Source: Oscillospiraceae bacterium (GTDB lineage Bacteria > Bacillota > Clostridia > Oscillospirales > Ruminococcaceae). From it: a stretch of DNA of 64,000 nt. Made by a program: the position numbers and the translations under genes. Each line of letters starts with the position of its first letter. The stretch's first letter is position 1. The stretch spans positions 51,210 to 115,209 of the forward strand of contig JAITFZ010000033.1 of NCBI GenBank assembly GCA_031280965.1. Direction: 5' to 3'. Shown here in pieces: positions 34,834 to 42,658 of the stretch. A model generated the notes under the pieces. The model had not been told where the DNA came from. It saw only the letters and a program-made list of their open reading frames with translations, and searched no databases.

Positions 34834-35259
34834 ATGGCATTAAACCAAGAACAAATCAAAGAAATAATTCCTCACCGTGACCCGTTTCTGCTAATCGACG
34901 AGATTACAGAAATAGATGTCGGCAAGCGGGTAGTCGCCGTTAAGCGCATAAAAGAAGACGATTTCTGGTTTAAGGGGCATTTCCCCGATTATCCGGTTGT
35001 GCCGGGCGTACTTATGCTTGAAATGCTTGCACAGGCAGGTGCATGCGCTATGCTCGCACTTCCCGAAAACAAAGGTAAAATCGGCTTTTTCGGCGGGGTG
35101 AGGGAAGCTAAGTTCCGCAGACAGGTGGTGCCGGGTGACGAGCTGAGGCTTGAAGTTGAGATTATTAAAGTAAAAGGGCCCGTAGGAATCGGAAAAGGGC
35201 TTGCGACTGTGAACGGCGAGAAGGCCGTCAGCGCGGAGATTAGTTTTGCGATAAAGTGA
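34834..35259 (+). CDS. fabZ: 3-hydroxyacyl-ACP dehydratase
   Basis: Hot-dog fold dehydratase, 141 residues, with IPHRDPFLLIDEI (catalytic His) and KGHFPDYPVVPGVLMLEMLAQ (catalytic Glu). Start ATG 34834 follows AAGGA ten bases upstream, inside the end of accB; an in-frame TTG at 34825 is less likely. Followed by a 93-base gap to accC. Confidence 0.96.
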   Translation: MALNQEQIKEIIPHRDPFLLIDEITEIDVGKRVVAVKRIKEDDFWFKGHFPDYPVVPGVLMLEMLAQAGACAMLALPENKGKIGFFGGVREAKFRRQVVPGDELRLEVEIIKVKGPVGIGKGLATVNGEKAVSAEISFAIK

Positions 35260-35352
35260 TAATTTTTATGTAACAGAAAATTACGAATCACTCCGTAGGG
35301 ATAAGGTGGTTTTCATTAAACGCATAACTCAAATAAAAAAACAGGAGCCAAT

Positions 35353-36714
35353 ATGTTCAAAAAAATATTAATCGCCAACCGCGGCGAAATCGCCGTCCGT
35401 GTAATCCGCGCCTGCCGTGAACTCGGTATAAAAACCGTTGCTGTTTATTCAACAGCGGACAACGCCGCCCTGCATACACTGATAGCCGACGAATCGGTTT
35501 GCATCGGACCGCCCGCTTCAAAAGATAGCTATCTCAATATGAAAGCGCTTATTTCCGCGTGTGAAATTACAGGCGCGGAGGCAATTCATCCGGGCTATGG
35601 CTTTTTGTCGGAGAACGCGGCTTTTGTGCGGCTTTGCGAGAAGTGCGGTATAAAATGGATTGGACCGCCTGCCGACGCGATTGAAGCGATGGGTGATAAA
35701 GCCAACGCCAAAGAAACCATGAAGAAGGCGGGCGTTCCTGTTGTTCCGGGGTCGGACGGTGCGGTTAAAACCGTTGAAGAAGCCGAAAAAATCGCAGACG
35801 AAATCGGCTACCCGATTTTGATTAAGGCGTCCTCGGGCGGCGGCGGCAGAGGAATCCGTCCCGTTCATAAAAAAGAAGAGCTTAAAGACCAGATTCAAGC
35901 CGCAAAGACCGAAGCCAAGGCTTTCTTCGGCGATGATGCGGTGTATATAGAAAAGTTCGTGGAAAATCCGCGCCATGTTGAAATCCAGCTTCTTGCGGAC
36001 GAACACGGGAATGTTATACACCTTGGTGAGCGCGATTGCTCATGTCAGCGGCGTAATCAGAAACTGATTGAAGAAACGCCCTGCCCTTCCGGGAGCATGA
36101 CCGAAGAACTCCGCGCAAGAATGGGCGCGGCGGCTATAAAAGGCGCAAAAGCCTGCAATTATACCAACGCCGGAACCGTTGAGTTTCTGCTTGATAAGCA
36201 TGGCGGGTTCTATTTTATGGAGATGAATACCCGCATACAGGTTGAACACCCCGTAACAGAGATGGCGACGGGCGTTGACCTGATAAAAGCGCAGATTAAA
36301 GTTGCGGCGGGCGAAACTTTGGAGTCAATGGAAATAAGGCAGGAAGCTGTTAAATTCAACGGTCACGCTATTGAGTGCCGTATAAACGCGGAGGACCCAA
36401 AGAATAATTTCCGTCCGTCACCCGGAAAAATTTCGGCGCTTCATGTACCCGGCGGCTTCGGGGTAAGGCTCGACACGGCGATTTTCCAGGGTTATGAAAT
36501 CCCGCCCAACTACGACAGTATGGTCGCAAAGGTCATAGTTCGCGGCAAAGACAGAGCAGAGGCAATTCAGAAGATGCGGGTGGCACTTTCTGAATTTCTG
36601 ATTGAAGGCGTAGTGTGTAATATTGATTTTCAGCTTGAACTGCTGCGCGAGGAAGAATTCACGAGCGGGGACTATGATATTGGATTTCTGGGGAGAAGGA
36701 ATGAGAAAAAGTAA
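35353..36714 (+). CDS. accC: acetyl-CoA carboxylase biotin carboxylase subunit
   Basis: 453-residue ATP-grasp enzyme that carboxylates biotin on AccB. Opening [26 protein letters not shown] loop [11 protein letters not shown], catalytic [14 protein letters not shown] and the C-terminal biotin carboxylase domain are intact. It is closely similar in motif content to the N-terminal third of the pyruvate carboxylase at 1118. CAGGAGCC precedes the start. Confidence 0.97.
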   Translation: MFKKILIANRGEIAVRVIRACRELGIKTVAVYSTADNAALHTLIADESVCIGPPASKDSYLNMKALISACEITGAEAIHPGYGFLSENAAFVRLCEKCGIKWIGPPADAIEAMGDKANAKETMKKAGVPVVPGSDGAVKTVEEAEKIADEIGYPILIKASSGGGGRGIRPVHKKEELKDQIQAAKTEAKAFFGDDAVYIEKFVENPRHVEIQLLADEHGNVIHLGERDCSCQRRNQKLIEETPCPSGSMTEELRARMGAAAIKGAKACNYTNAGTVEFLLDKHGGFYFMEMNTRIQVEHPVTEMATGVDLIKAQIKVAAGETLESMEIRQEAVKFNGHAIECRINAEDPKNNFRPSPGKISALHVPGGFGVRLDTAIFQGYEIPPNYDSMVAKVIVRGKDRAEAIQKMRVALSEFLIEGVVCNIDFQLELLREEEFTSGDYDIGFLGRRNEKK

Positions 36715-36740
36715 AACAATCGTTTGCTTTTTGTGTTTGT

Positions 36741-36923
36741 TTGTTCAGAGTAGAAGACAATAAAATTATAATTGCCATGACTCATGCGCTTAGAGATGAT
36801 AGTGGCGACCATGTTTTTACGTTAGAAATGGATTGGTTTTTCTCTTATGCTTTTAAGCGAGGTAATCTTATACTGATTGACTTAGAAGACGGCTTAGAGT
36901 TTACGAATACAAGAACAAAATAA
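36741..36923 (+). CDS. possible small acidic protein within the acc operon
   Basis: A 60-codon frame between accC and accD beginning with TTG (36741) and holding an ATG at 36777. The peptide is acidic and mixed alpha/beta in look (for example HVFTLEMDWFFSYAFKRGN and LILIDLEDGLEF). No ribosome binding site is evident and I recognise no family. It may be real, a decayed gene, or chance. Confidence 0.3.
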   Translation: MFRVEDNKIIIAMTHALRDDSGDHVFTLEMDWFFSYAFKRGNLILIDLEDGLEFTNTRTK

Positions 36924-36949
36924 TTAAACATAACATAAAAGGAGAAAAA

Positions 36950-37849
36950 ATGGGACTCGAAGATTTACTCAAAAAAGTTAAGCACCGCTTTAACGACGAG
37001 AAAGAAGAAAATAAGACAGAACCCGCCCCAAAGCCGGAAGTCAAGAGCGTGAAAATCCCCGAAGACCTGTTCTTCAAATGTCCGCGCTGCCGCACGGCTT
37101 CTTATATGGAAGACTTCGAGAAGGACAGGAAAGTCTGCGCTCATTGTCATTATCATGCGCGCCTGACATGGAAAGAGCGGCTTGAACAGACGGCGGACGG
37201 AGGGAGTTTTGTTGAGCATGATGCGGGAATGGAATCCCTGAATCCCATAAGTTACCCCGATTATGCCGATAAACTGAAGAAACTGCGCGAACAGTGCGAT
37301 ATGCGTGAGGCGGTAGTTACGGGAGAATGCACTGTTCGCGGTTATAAAGCCGTTATAGGCATAATGGACAGTAACTTCATGATGGCAAGCATGGGTAGCG
37401 TTGTGGGCGAGAAAATCACCCGCGCCTTTGAGTATGCCACCGACAAAAATCTGCCGGTGATTATGTTTACGGCTTCGGGCGGTGCGCGTATGCAGGAGGG
37501 TATTATCTCCCTCATGCAAATGGCGAAAACAAGCGGCGCAATCGCGAGGTTTTCCGAAGCAGGCGGGCTGTACATTACGGTCATGACTGACCCTACCACG
37601 GGCGGCGTAACCGCTTCATTCGCGTCGCTCGGCGATATTATAATAGCAGAACCCAAAGTGCTGATTGGTTTTGCGGGACGGCGCGTGATTCAAGACACGA
37701 TTAAACAAAAATTACCCGATGAATTCCAGTCAGCAGAGTTTTTACTTGAAAACGGCTTTGTTGATATGATAATTGAGCGGAAGAAGATGCGTTCGTGCCT
37801 TGCGCGACTTATGAAAGTGCATAATTATGAGAAAGGAGCGGGCAAATGA
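36950..37849 (+). CDS. accD: acetyl-CoA carboxylase carboxyltransferase beta subunit
   Basis: 299 residues: N-terminal basic/acidic tail, a four-cysteine zinc finger (CPRC near 43 and CAHC near 62) and the crotonase-like carboxyltransferase core with FTASGGARMQEGI and TDPTTGGVTASFA. Forms the heterotetramer with AccA that moves CO2 from biotin to acetyl-CoA. AAAGGAG precedes the ATG; the stop overlaps accA by four bases. Confidence 0.97.
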   Translation: MGLEDLLKKVKHRFNDEKEENKTEPAPKPEVKSVKIPEDLFFKCPRCRTASYMEDFEKDRKVCAHCHYHARLTWKERLEQTADGGSFVEHDAGMESLNPISYPDYADKLKKLREQCDMREAVVTGECTVRGYKAVIGIMDSNFMMASMGSVVGEKITRAFEYATDKNLPVIMFTASGGARMQEGIISLMQMAKTSGAIARFSEAGGLYITVMTDPTTGGVTASFASLGDIIIAEPKVLIGFAGRRVIQDTIKQKLPDEFQSAEFLLENGFVDMIIERKKMRSCLARLMKVHNYEKGAGK

Positions 37850-38649
37850 GCAAATTAACAGCAACCGAACGTCTTGCCTTGATTAGGCTTAAAAACCGAC
37901 CGACCGTTAACGATTACATCCCGCTGATTTTCAATCGCTTCATGGAGTTTCACGGCGACCGCCATTACGGCGATGACGCAGCAATCATGGGCGGAATCGC
38001 CACTTTCTACTCAATGCCCGTAACAATTTTAGCGCAGGTAAAAGGTCGCGACATTGAAGAAAACAAGCGTACTAACTTCGCTATGCCCCACCCCGAAGGC
38101 TACAGAAAAGCTCTGCGTCTTGCAAAACAAGCCGAAAAATTCGGGCGGCCGGTGATTTGCCTTGTAGATACTCCGGGGGCGTTCTGCGGAATAGAGGCAG
38201 AGGAAAGAGGTCAGGGGGAAGCGATTGCGCGGAATCTTATGGAATTCATGACCCTTAAAGTCCCGATTATTTCTATAATTCTCGGCGAGGGCGGGAGCGG
38301 TGGTGCGCTTGCGCTTGCTGTCTGTGATGAGCTTGCCGTACTCGAAAATGCGCTGTACTCGGTAATTTCGCCGCGCGGTTTCGCTTCAATCCTGTGGAAA
38401 GACCCGTCCCGCGAGAAGGAAGCGGCAGAACTCATGAAGATTACATCCGAGGACTTGCTTACTTTCGGTGTATGCGAGCGTATTATTCACGAACCGGCGG
38501 GCGGCGCGCACAATGATTGTCAGCTTATGGCGGATAATATTTCCGAATATCTTTTTGAGGTTATAAAAAGGCTTTCAGGCGTTAATATTAACGCTCTGCT
38601 CAAAAACAGATACGATAAATTTAGAAAAATAGGAATGTTTACCGAATAA
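37846..38649 (+). CDS. accA: acetyl-CoA carboxylase carboxyltransferase alpha subunit
   Basis: 267 residues, a shorter form than the ~319 of E. coli but usual in Clostridia and streptococci. Core features: FMEFHGDRHYGDD, PVTILAQVKGRD, VDTPGAFCGIEAEERGQGEAIA and EGGSGGALALA. Start overlaps the accD stop (ATGA), ensuring equal synthesis of the two subunits. Confidence 0.97.
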   Translation: MSKLTATERLALIRLKNRPTVNDYIPLIFNRFMEFHGDRHYGDDAAIMGGIATFYSMPVTILAQVKGRDIEENKRTNFAMPHPEGYRKALRLAKQAEKFGRPVICLVDTPGAFCGIEAEERGQGEAIARNLMEFMTLKVPIISIILGEGGSGGALALAVCDELAVLENALYSVISPRGFASILWKDPSREKEAAELMKITSEDLLTFGVCERIIHEPAGGAHNDCQLMADNISEYLFEVIKRLSGVNINALLKNRYDKFRKIGMFTE

Positions 38650-38686
38650 ATGTCGTAAAATATAAATATTTTTGTATTATATTCTA

Positions 38687-38715
38687 TTGATTATTTGTGC
38701 GTAATGCCTTATAAT
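38687..38715 (+). promoter_or_regulatory. sigma-A-type promoter for acpP
   Basis: TTGATT at 38687-38692, 17-base spacer, TATAAT at 38710-38715, 34 bases before the gene; gives the abundant carrier protein its own transcript. Confidence 0.75.
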
Positions 38716-38748
38716 AAATAAAAACAACTATGTATGGAGGACTACAAA

Positions 38749-38979
38749 ATGATATTTGAAAAAGTCAGGTCAATAATTGTCGAACAGCTCGATGTTGACG
38801 AGGAAAAGGTAACATTAACCGCAAATATCCAGGATGATTTAGGCGCGGATTCACTGGATATAGTTGACCTTGTCATGAGCTTTGAGGAAGAGTTCGATAT
38901 GGAAATCCCCGACGACCAGGTCGAGAATATTAAAACAGTAGGCGACATCGTCAAATACATTGAAGAAAAAACAGAGTAA
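38749..38979 (+). CDS. acpP: acyl carrier protein
   Basis: 76-residue acidic four-helix protein with the phosphopantetheine site [12 protein letters not shown] (Ser in DSL). Start at 38749 is set by GGAGG eight bases upstream. Last member of the fatty-acid block; its promoter and downstream hairpins make it a separate unit. Confidence 0.97.
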   Translation: MIFEKVRSIIVEQLDVDEEKVTLTANIQDDLGADSLDIVDLVMSFEEEFDMEIPDDQVENIKTVGDIVKYIEEKTE

Positions 38980-38994
38980 GTATTAAGAAAGCCG

Positions 38995-39059
38995 GAGCCT
39001 TAAGGCTCTAATAAAAAGACCCCCTGCATAAACTCTTAGTAGTTTTGTTATGCAGGGGG
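38995..39059. terminator. two hairpins after acpP
   Basis: First, palindrome GAGCCTTAAGGCTC (38995-39008) followed by TAATAAAAAG. Second, a perfect 12-base stem CCCCCTGCATAA / TTATGCAGGGGG (39020-39031, 39048-39059) with a 16-base loop. The second is followed by a T run only when read on the minus strand (GTCTTTTTATTAG). They probably end acpP transcription, but the orientation of the better one is unexpected. Confidence 0.55.
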
Positions 39060-39066
39060 AGGCTTT

Positions 39067-39221
39067 AAGTTTGAAGCAAAATACAACTGAAACGGGGGAA
39101 AATGTCGTTTTCATTCCTTGGTGGTGAAGAAATGACTTTGTGAAATTTAAAACAACATACAGCTGAAATGGGGAAAATGTCGTTTTCATTCCTCGATGTG
39201 AAGAAAGGACTTAATGAAAAT
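39067..39221 (+). repeat. two diverged copies of the fabG leader repeat
   Basis: Copy 3 (39067-39146) and copy 4 (39147-39221, five bases shorter) keep AAGTTTGAAGCAAA, the GGGGAAAATGTCGTTTTCATTCC core region and, in copy 4, AAGAAAGGACTTAATGAAAAT. Copy 4 ends at the base before the ATG at 39222 and again gives ATG AAA ATA TGA overlapping the gene start as ATGA. Confidence 0.9.
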
Positions 39222-39449
39222 ATGAATCCGTGTCAGATGAATGCGCTCATCGCCGCGCTCACGAACTATCTGTACTGCACACTGTCGAAGAAAGATTTTA
39301 TCTTTTGGAACGTATTTTTCTCAGAGCTTTCCAAATCTATGTTCGGCATGGAAATACTGCGGAGTATTTGCTTTTTTGAAGAAGAGGAAGAAGGTCATGA
39401 CCGCCACAGGCACGGGCATGAAAAAAATAAGCACGAAAGCGAAGAATAA
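39222..39449 (+). CDS. small Cys/His/Glu-rich protein, DUF6774-like
   Basis: 75 residues starting MNPCQMNALIAALTNYLYC, then LSKKDFIFWNVFFSELSKSMFGMEIL and a tail of Glu and His (EEEEEGHDRHRHGHEK). The opening with a Cys near each end of a helix and the LS..DF...VFF.L spacing recall small clostridial DUF6774 proteins, but this is from memory. The His/Asp/Glu tail could bind metal. The frame is open upstream to 39168 through the leader repeat; I choose 39222 because the repeat ends there and by analogy with fabG. Confidence 0.6.
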   Translation: MNPCQMNALIAALTNYLYCTLSKKDFIFWNVFFSELSKSMFGMEILRSICFFEEEEEGHDRHRHGHEKNKHESEE

Positions 39450-39451
39450 TG

Positions 39452-39480
39452 TTGCACACACGTGAAAAATATGCTATACT
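39452..39480 (+). promoter_or_regulatory. sigma-A-type promoter for proBA
   Basis: TTGCAC at 39452-39457, 17-base spacer, TATACT at 39475-39480, 31 bases before proB. Confidence 0.65.
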
Positions 39481-39510
39481 GTAACTATATTGTAACAGGA
39501 AGTAAAAGAA

Positions 39511-40287
39511 ATGATAGATTTAAGCGGGAAAAAGCGCGTTGTAATCAAGGTCGGCACATCGAATATTGCTTATAAAACCGGCAACCTTAACATTCGCCGC
39601 GTCGAAAAGCTCGTGAAAGTTATTTCGGATATAAGGAATTCAGGCAGAGAGGTTATTTTCGTTACAAGCGGCGCAATCAGCGTCGGCATGGGGAAAATGA
39701 ACATTCCGAACCGTCCTTCGGACACACCCGGAAAACAGGCTTGCGCGGCGGTCGGGCAAAGCGCTCTCATGAATATTTACGATAACGAATTCGCTAAATA
39801 TAATCGTTCTGTGGCGCAGATTCTAATGACGCGGGACGTAATTTCCAACAAGGAGCGCAGACAAAACGTTAAAAATACAATTGACCGCCTGCTTGAAATG
39901 GGCGTGATTCCTATTATCAACGCCAACGACACGGTTTCGCTTGAAGAATTGGACTTTGATGAAAACGACACGCTTTCCGCAATGGTCGCAAAGCTTGCTG
40001 AAGCGGATTTGCTAATCATGTTCACCGATGTTGACGGGCTGTACGATAAAAGCCCGTCAGAACCTGACGCAAAGCTCATTCCCGTGGTTGAAAAAGTCAC
40101 GCAGGAGATGATTCACGCGGCAAGCGGCAAAGGCTCCGAGCTTTCAAGCGGAGGTATGCTCACAAAACTCGAAGCAACAATACTCGCTAAAGAAGACGGG
40201 ATTATGTCGGTTATTCTTAATGGTGAGCGGCTTGAAATTCTGTATGATTTATTTGAAAATAAGGCAGTTTGCACGGTTTTTGTGTAG
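39511..40287 (+). CDS. proB: glutamate 5-kinase
   Basis: First enzyme of proline synthesis. 258 residues: only the amino-acid kinase domain (KVGTSNIAYKTG, VTSGAISVGMG, INANDTVS, DNDTLSAMVA-like segment, FTDVDGLYDKSP, GGMLTKLEA). The C-terminal PUA domain of the 367-residue E. coli enzyme is absent, a form common in Firmicutes. AGGAAG precedes the ATG. A 108-base gap without clear signals separates it from proA. Confidence 0.95.
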   Translation: MIDLSGKKRVVIKVGTSNIAYKTGNLNIRRVEKLVKVISDIRNSGREVIFVTSGAISVGMGKMNIPNRPSDTPGKQACAAVGQSALMNIYDNEFAKYNRSVAQILMTRDVISNKERRQNVKNTIDRLLEMGVIPIINANDTVSLEELDFDENDTLSAMVAKLAEADLLIMFTDVDGLYDKSPSEPDAKLIPVVEKVTQEMIHAASGKGSELSSGGMLTKLEATILAKEDGIMSVILNGERLEILYDLFENKAVCTVFV

Positions 40288-40395
40288 ATAATGCATCGTT
40301 TCGGAAATTGATTTCGGTGAATTCATGCAATGAAGTACAGTACCCCCGCAGTATAAACAAAATCAAAAATTCAAACAAGAATACAGGAGGATAAA

Positions 40396-41640
40396 ATGAG
40401 TTATATCGAAGACCTCGGCGCACGTGCCAAAGCCGCCGAATACGCCATCAGAAATATTACAACGGAGCAGAAAAACGAGGCGCTTATAGCTATTGCGGAA
40501 ATACTTGTTGCCAATAAAGGTGTAATTATTGCTGAAAACAGGAAAGACCTTGAAAATGCGGAGAAAAACGGTATGACGAAAGCTTTCATCGACCGCCTGA
40601 CGCTGACAGCCGAGCGGATTGAAAAAATAAGCAGTGATGTTTTGGAAATTGCTCAGCTCGCTGACCCTATTGGCGAGATTTTGGGCGGCGGGCAAGTCAG
40701 GGACGGTTTCAATATTGTGAAGAAGCGGGTTCCGCTCGGTGTAATCGGGGTTATTTTCGAGTCAAGACCAAATGTTACCGTCGATGCGGCGGCGCTCTGT
40801 ATGAAGTCGGGCAACGTCTGTATTCTGCGCGGCGGAAGCGATGCTATCAATTCTAACAAATGCCTTGTTTTATTTATGAGAAGAGCGCTTGAAAACATCG
40901 GGATTTCCAACGACTGCATACTTTTAGTTGAGGATACAAGCAGAGAAGTTGCAGGCGAGATGATGAAACTGAATGAGTACATTGACGTACTTATTCCGCG
41001 AGGCGGTTCGGGGCTGATTAAATCGGTTGTGGAAAATTCGACGGTTCCCGTTATTCAAACAGGCGAGGGCAACTGTCACCTTTACGTTGATGAAATCGCA
41101 GACATCGGAATGGCGGTAAGCATAGCCGACAACGCCAAAACACAGCGCCCGTCAGTCTGCAACTCTATAGAAACACTGCTCGTCCACAAAAACGCCGCTC
41201 CCGAAACCTTAAAAGAACTCTACGCTGTTTGGAACGGCAGGGTGGCAATTTACGGTGACAAGGCGACCGCAGATATAATTCCGGTGGAACGTATAGCTAC
41301 CGAAGAAGATTTTTACACGGAATTCAACGATTATATTATTGCGGTTAAGGTTGTAGACAATGTTGAGGAAGCAATCGCACACGTAAACAAGTACGGAACA
41401 CGCCACAGCGAGTGCATTATTACGCAGAACTACGAACACGCACGCAAATTTCAGCAGGAAGTTGACGCGGCGGCAGTGTATGTTAACGCTTCAACACGCT
41501 TCTCGGACGGCAACGTCTTCGGTCTCGGCGCGGAAATAGGCATTTCAAACCAAAAACTCCACGCACGCGGTCCGCTCGGTTTACGCGAGCTTACATCGTA
41601 TAAGTACTTAATTTACGGAAGCGGACAAATAAGAACGTAA
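40396..41640 (+). CDS. proA: gamma-glutamyl phosphate reductase
   Basis: 414-residue aldehyde-dehydrogenase-fold enzyme making glutamate semialdehyde. VIGVIFESRPNVT, CILRGGSDAINSN, the catalytic Cys in QRPSVCNSIETLL, and HARGPLGLRELTSYKY are diagnostic. GGAGG precedes the ATG. proC is not in the window. Confidence 0.97.
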   Translation: MSYIEDLGARAKAAEYAIRNITTEQKNEALIAIAEILVANKGVIIAENRKDLENAEKNGMTKAFIDRLTLTAERIEKISSDVLEIAQLADPIGEILGGGQVRDGFNIVKKRVPLGVIGVIFESRPNVTVDAAALCMKSGNVCILRGGSDAINSNKCLVLFMRRALENIGISNDCILLVEDTSREVAGEMMKLNEYIDVLIPRGGSGLIKSVVENSTVPVIQTGEGNCHLYVDEIADIGMAVSIADNAKTQRPSVCNSIETLLVHKNAAPETLKELYAVWNGRVAIYGDKATADIIPVERIATEEDFYTEFNDYIIAVKVVDNVEEAIAHVNKYGTRHSECIITQNYEHARKFQQEVDAAAVYVNASTRFSDGNVFGLGAEIGISNQKLHARGPLGLRELTSYKYLIYGSGQIRT

Positions 41641-41651
41641 AAGGAAAAAGA

Positions 41652-42635
41652 ATGTTAAAACTCAGCAAAAAAAGAAAAGCGCCGGAATCGGTAACAGAGG
41701 CTTTGGCGGCGGAAGTTAACGCAGTCGAATCCGATGTTGCCGCCGGCGAGGTTTCTGATAAGAAGCCCGAACGCAGGATTGGAGTTGCGCCCAAAACAAC
41801 AGCCGCCCCTAAAAAGAAAAAGCCGACGCCTGTTCAAAAAGAACACAAGGTCATTAACTCTCTTGTAGGAAATTTAAGCCACGCCCTTGAAGAAGATGTC
41901 AGTCAAATTGACGAAATGCTCGAAGATAAGGGGCAACCGCGGGAATATCACGACAGAGAAAAAAGACCGGCAAAGTATCGCTTTTTCCTTATTTTAGGGT
42001 TGGTTGTTTTTTGGCTTGCAATCGTAGGGGCGCTCTCGGTTATTCAAACCGTGAGAGAGCTTGCCTTTGATATTTCCAATCAAACCGCGCTGAAGGAAGA
42101 GTTCGAGCGGTTTCTCTTTCCGGTTGTGGTGAACGACCCTCCGGGATTCACGGAAGCGGAGAATCTGCCGCCTTCAATCATAATATCATCGGCAATTTGG
42201 CATATAATTTTGATGGGTGATACATCGAATTACAATCGGGATTTCGGGACTATGGTTATTCCCGAAAACGATGTTGAAGCGGCGGTGCGGGGCATTTTCG
42301 GCTCGGGTTTTGAAATAAGGCACGGCAGTATTGACAACATCGTTATCACATTTATATACGAAAGCGAGAACAAATCGTACACGGTGCCGGAAAATCCTGC
42401 GTTTTTCACCTTCTCGCCGAAAGTTACCGAAATTTCAAACACGGGGGAAACATACAGGCTTATGGTGGACTATATTGCGCCGACGCCGCAGCAAATCGCG
42501 GGAATAGAATATGAAATTCACCCTGTAAAGACAATGGTTTACACCGTCAACCGTTCAAGGGACGGAACAAAAGTATTGCAGTCAATCGAATCAATAAGAC
42601 TTAACAGAGAACACGATGAATTTATATATTTTTAA
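41652..42635 (+). CDS. single-pass membrane protein, unknown
   Basis: 327 residues: a 110-residue charged, low-complexity cytosolic part rich in Lys, Glu, Ala and Pro; one membrane helix (about 113-135, FFLILGLVVFWLAIVGALSVI); and a ~190-residue outer domain with beta-strand character (for example IRHGSIDNIVITFIYESENKSYTV). No family recognised. It starts 11 bases after proA and ends 23 bases before the BTAD regulator, so it may be the extracytoplasmic partner of either. Ribosome binding site AAGGAA. Confidence 0.65.
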   Translation: MLKLSKKRKAPESVTEALAAEVNAVESDVAAGEVSDKKPERRIGVAPKTTAAPKKKKPTPVQKEHKVINSLVGNLSHALEEDVSQIDEMLEDKGQPREYHDREKRPAKYRFFLILGLVVFWLAIVGALSVIQTVRELAFDISNQTALKEEFERFLFPVVVNDPPGFTEAENLPPSIIISSAIWHIILMGDTSNYNRDFGTMVIPENDVEAAVRGIFGSGFEIRHGSIDNIVITFIYESENKSYTVPENPAFFTFSPKVTEISNTGETYRLMVDYIAPTPQQIAGIEYEIHPVKTMVYTVNRSRDGTKVLQSIESIRLNREHDEFIYF

Positions 42636-42658
42636 AAATAACGGGGGTATAATGTTTA

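Noticed and set aside
38983..39189. 68-codon minus-strand frame with two MKTTFSP units
   Set aside because: It is the complement of the leader repeats; the same unit appears at 32281-32370, so the similarity is DNA repeat, not protein.
39450..40395. T-box or proline-responsive leader for proBA
   Set aside because: The leader is only about 25 bases after the promoter and no AGGGTGG-type T-box sequence is present in the proB-proA gap.
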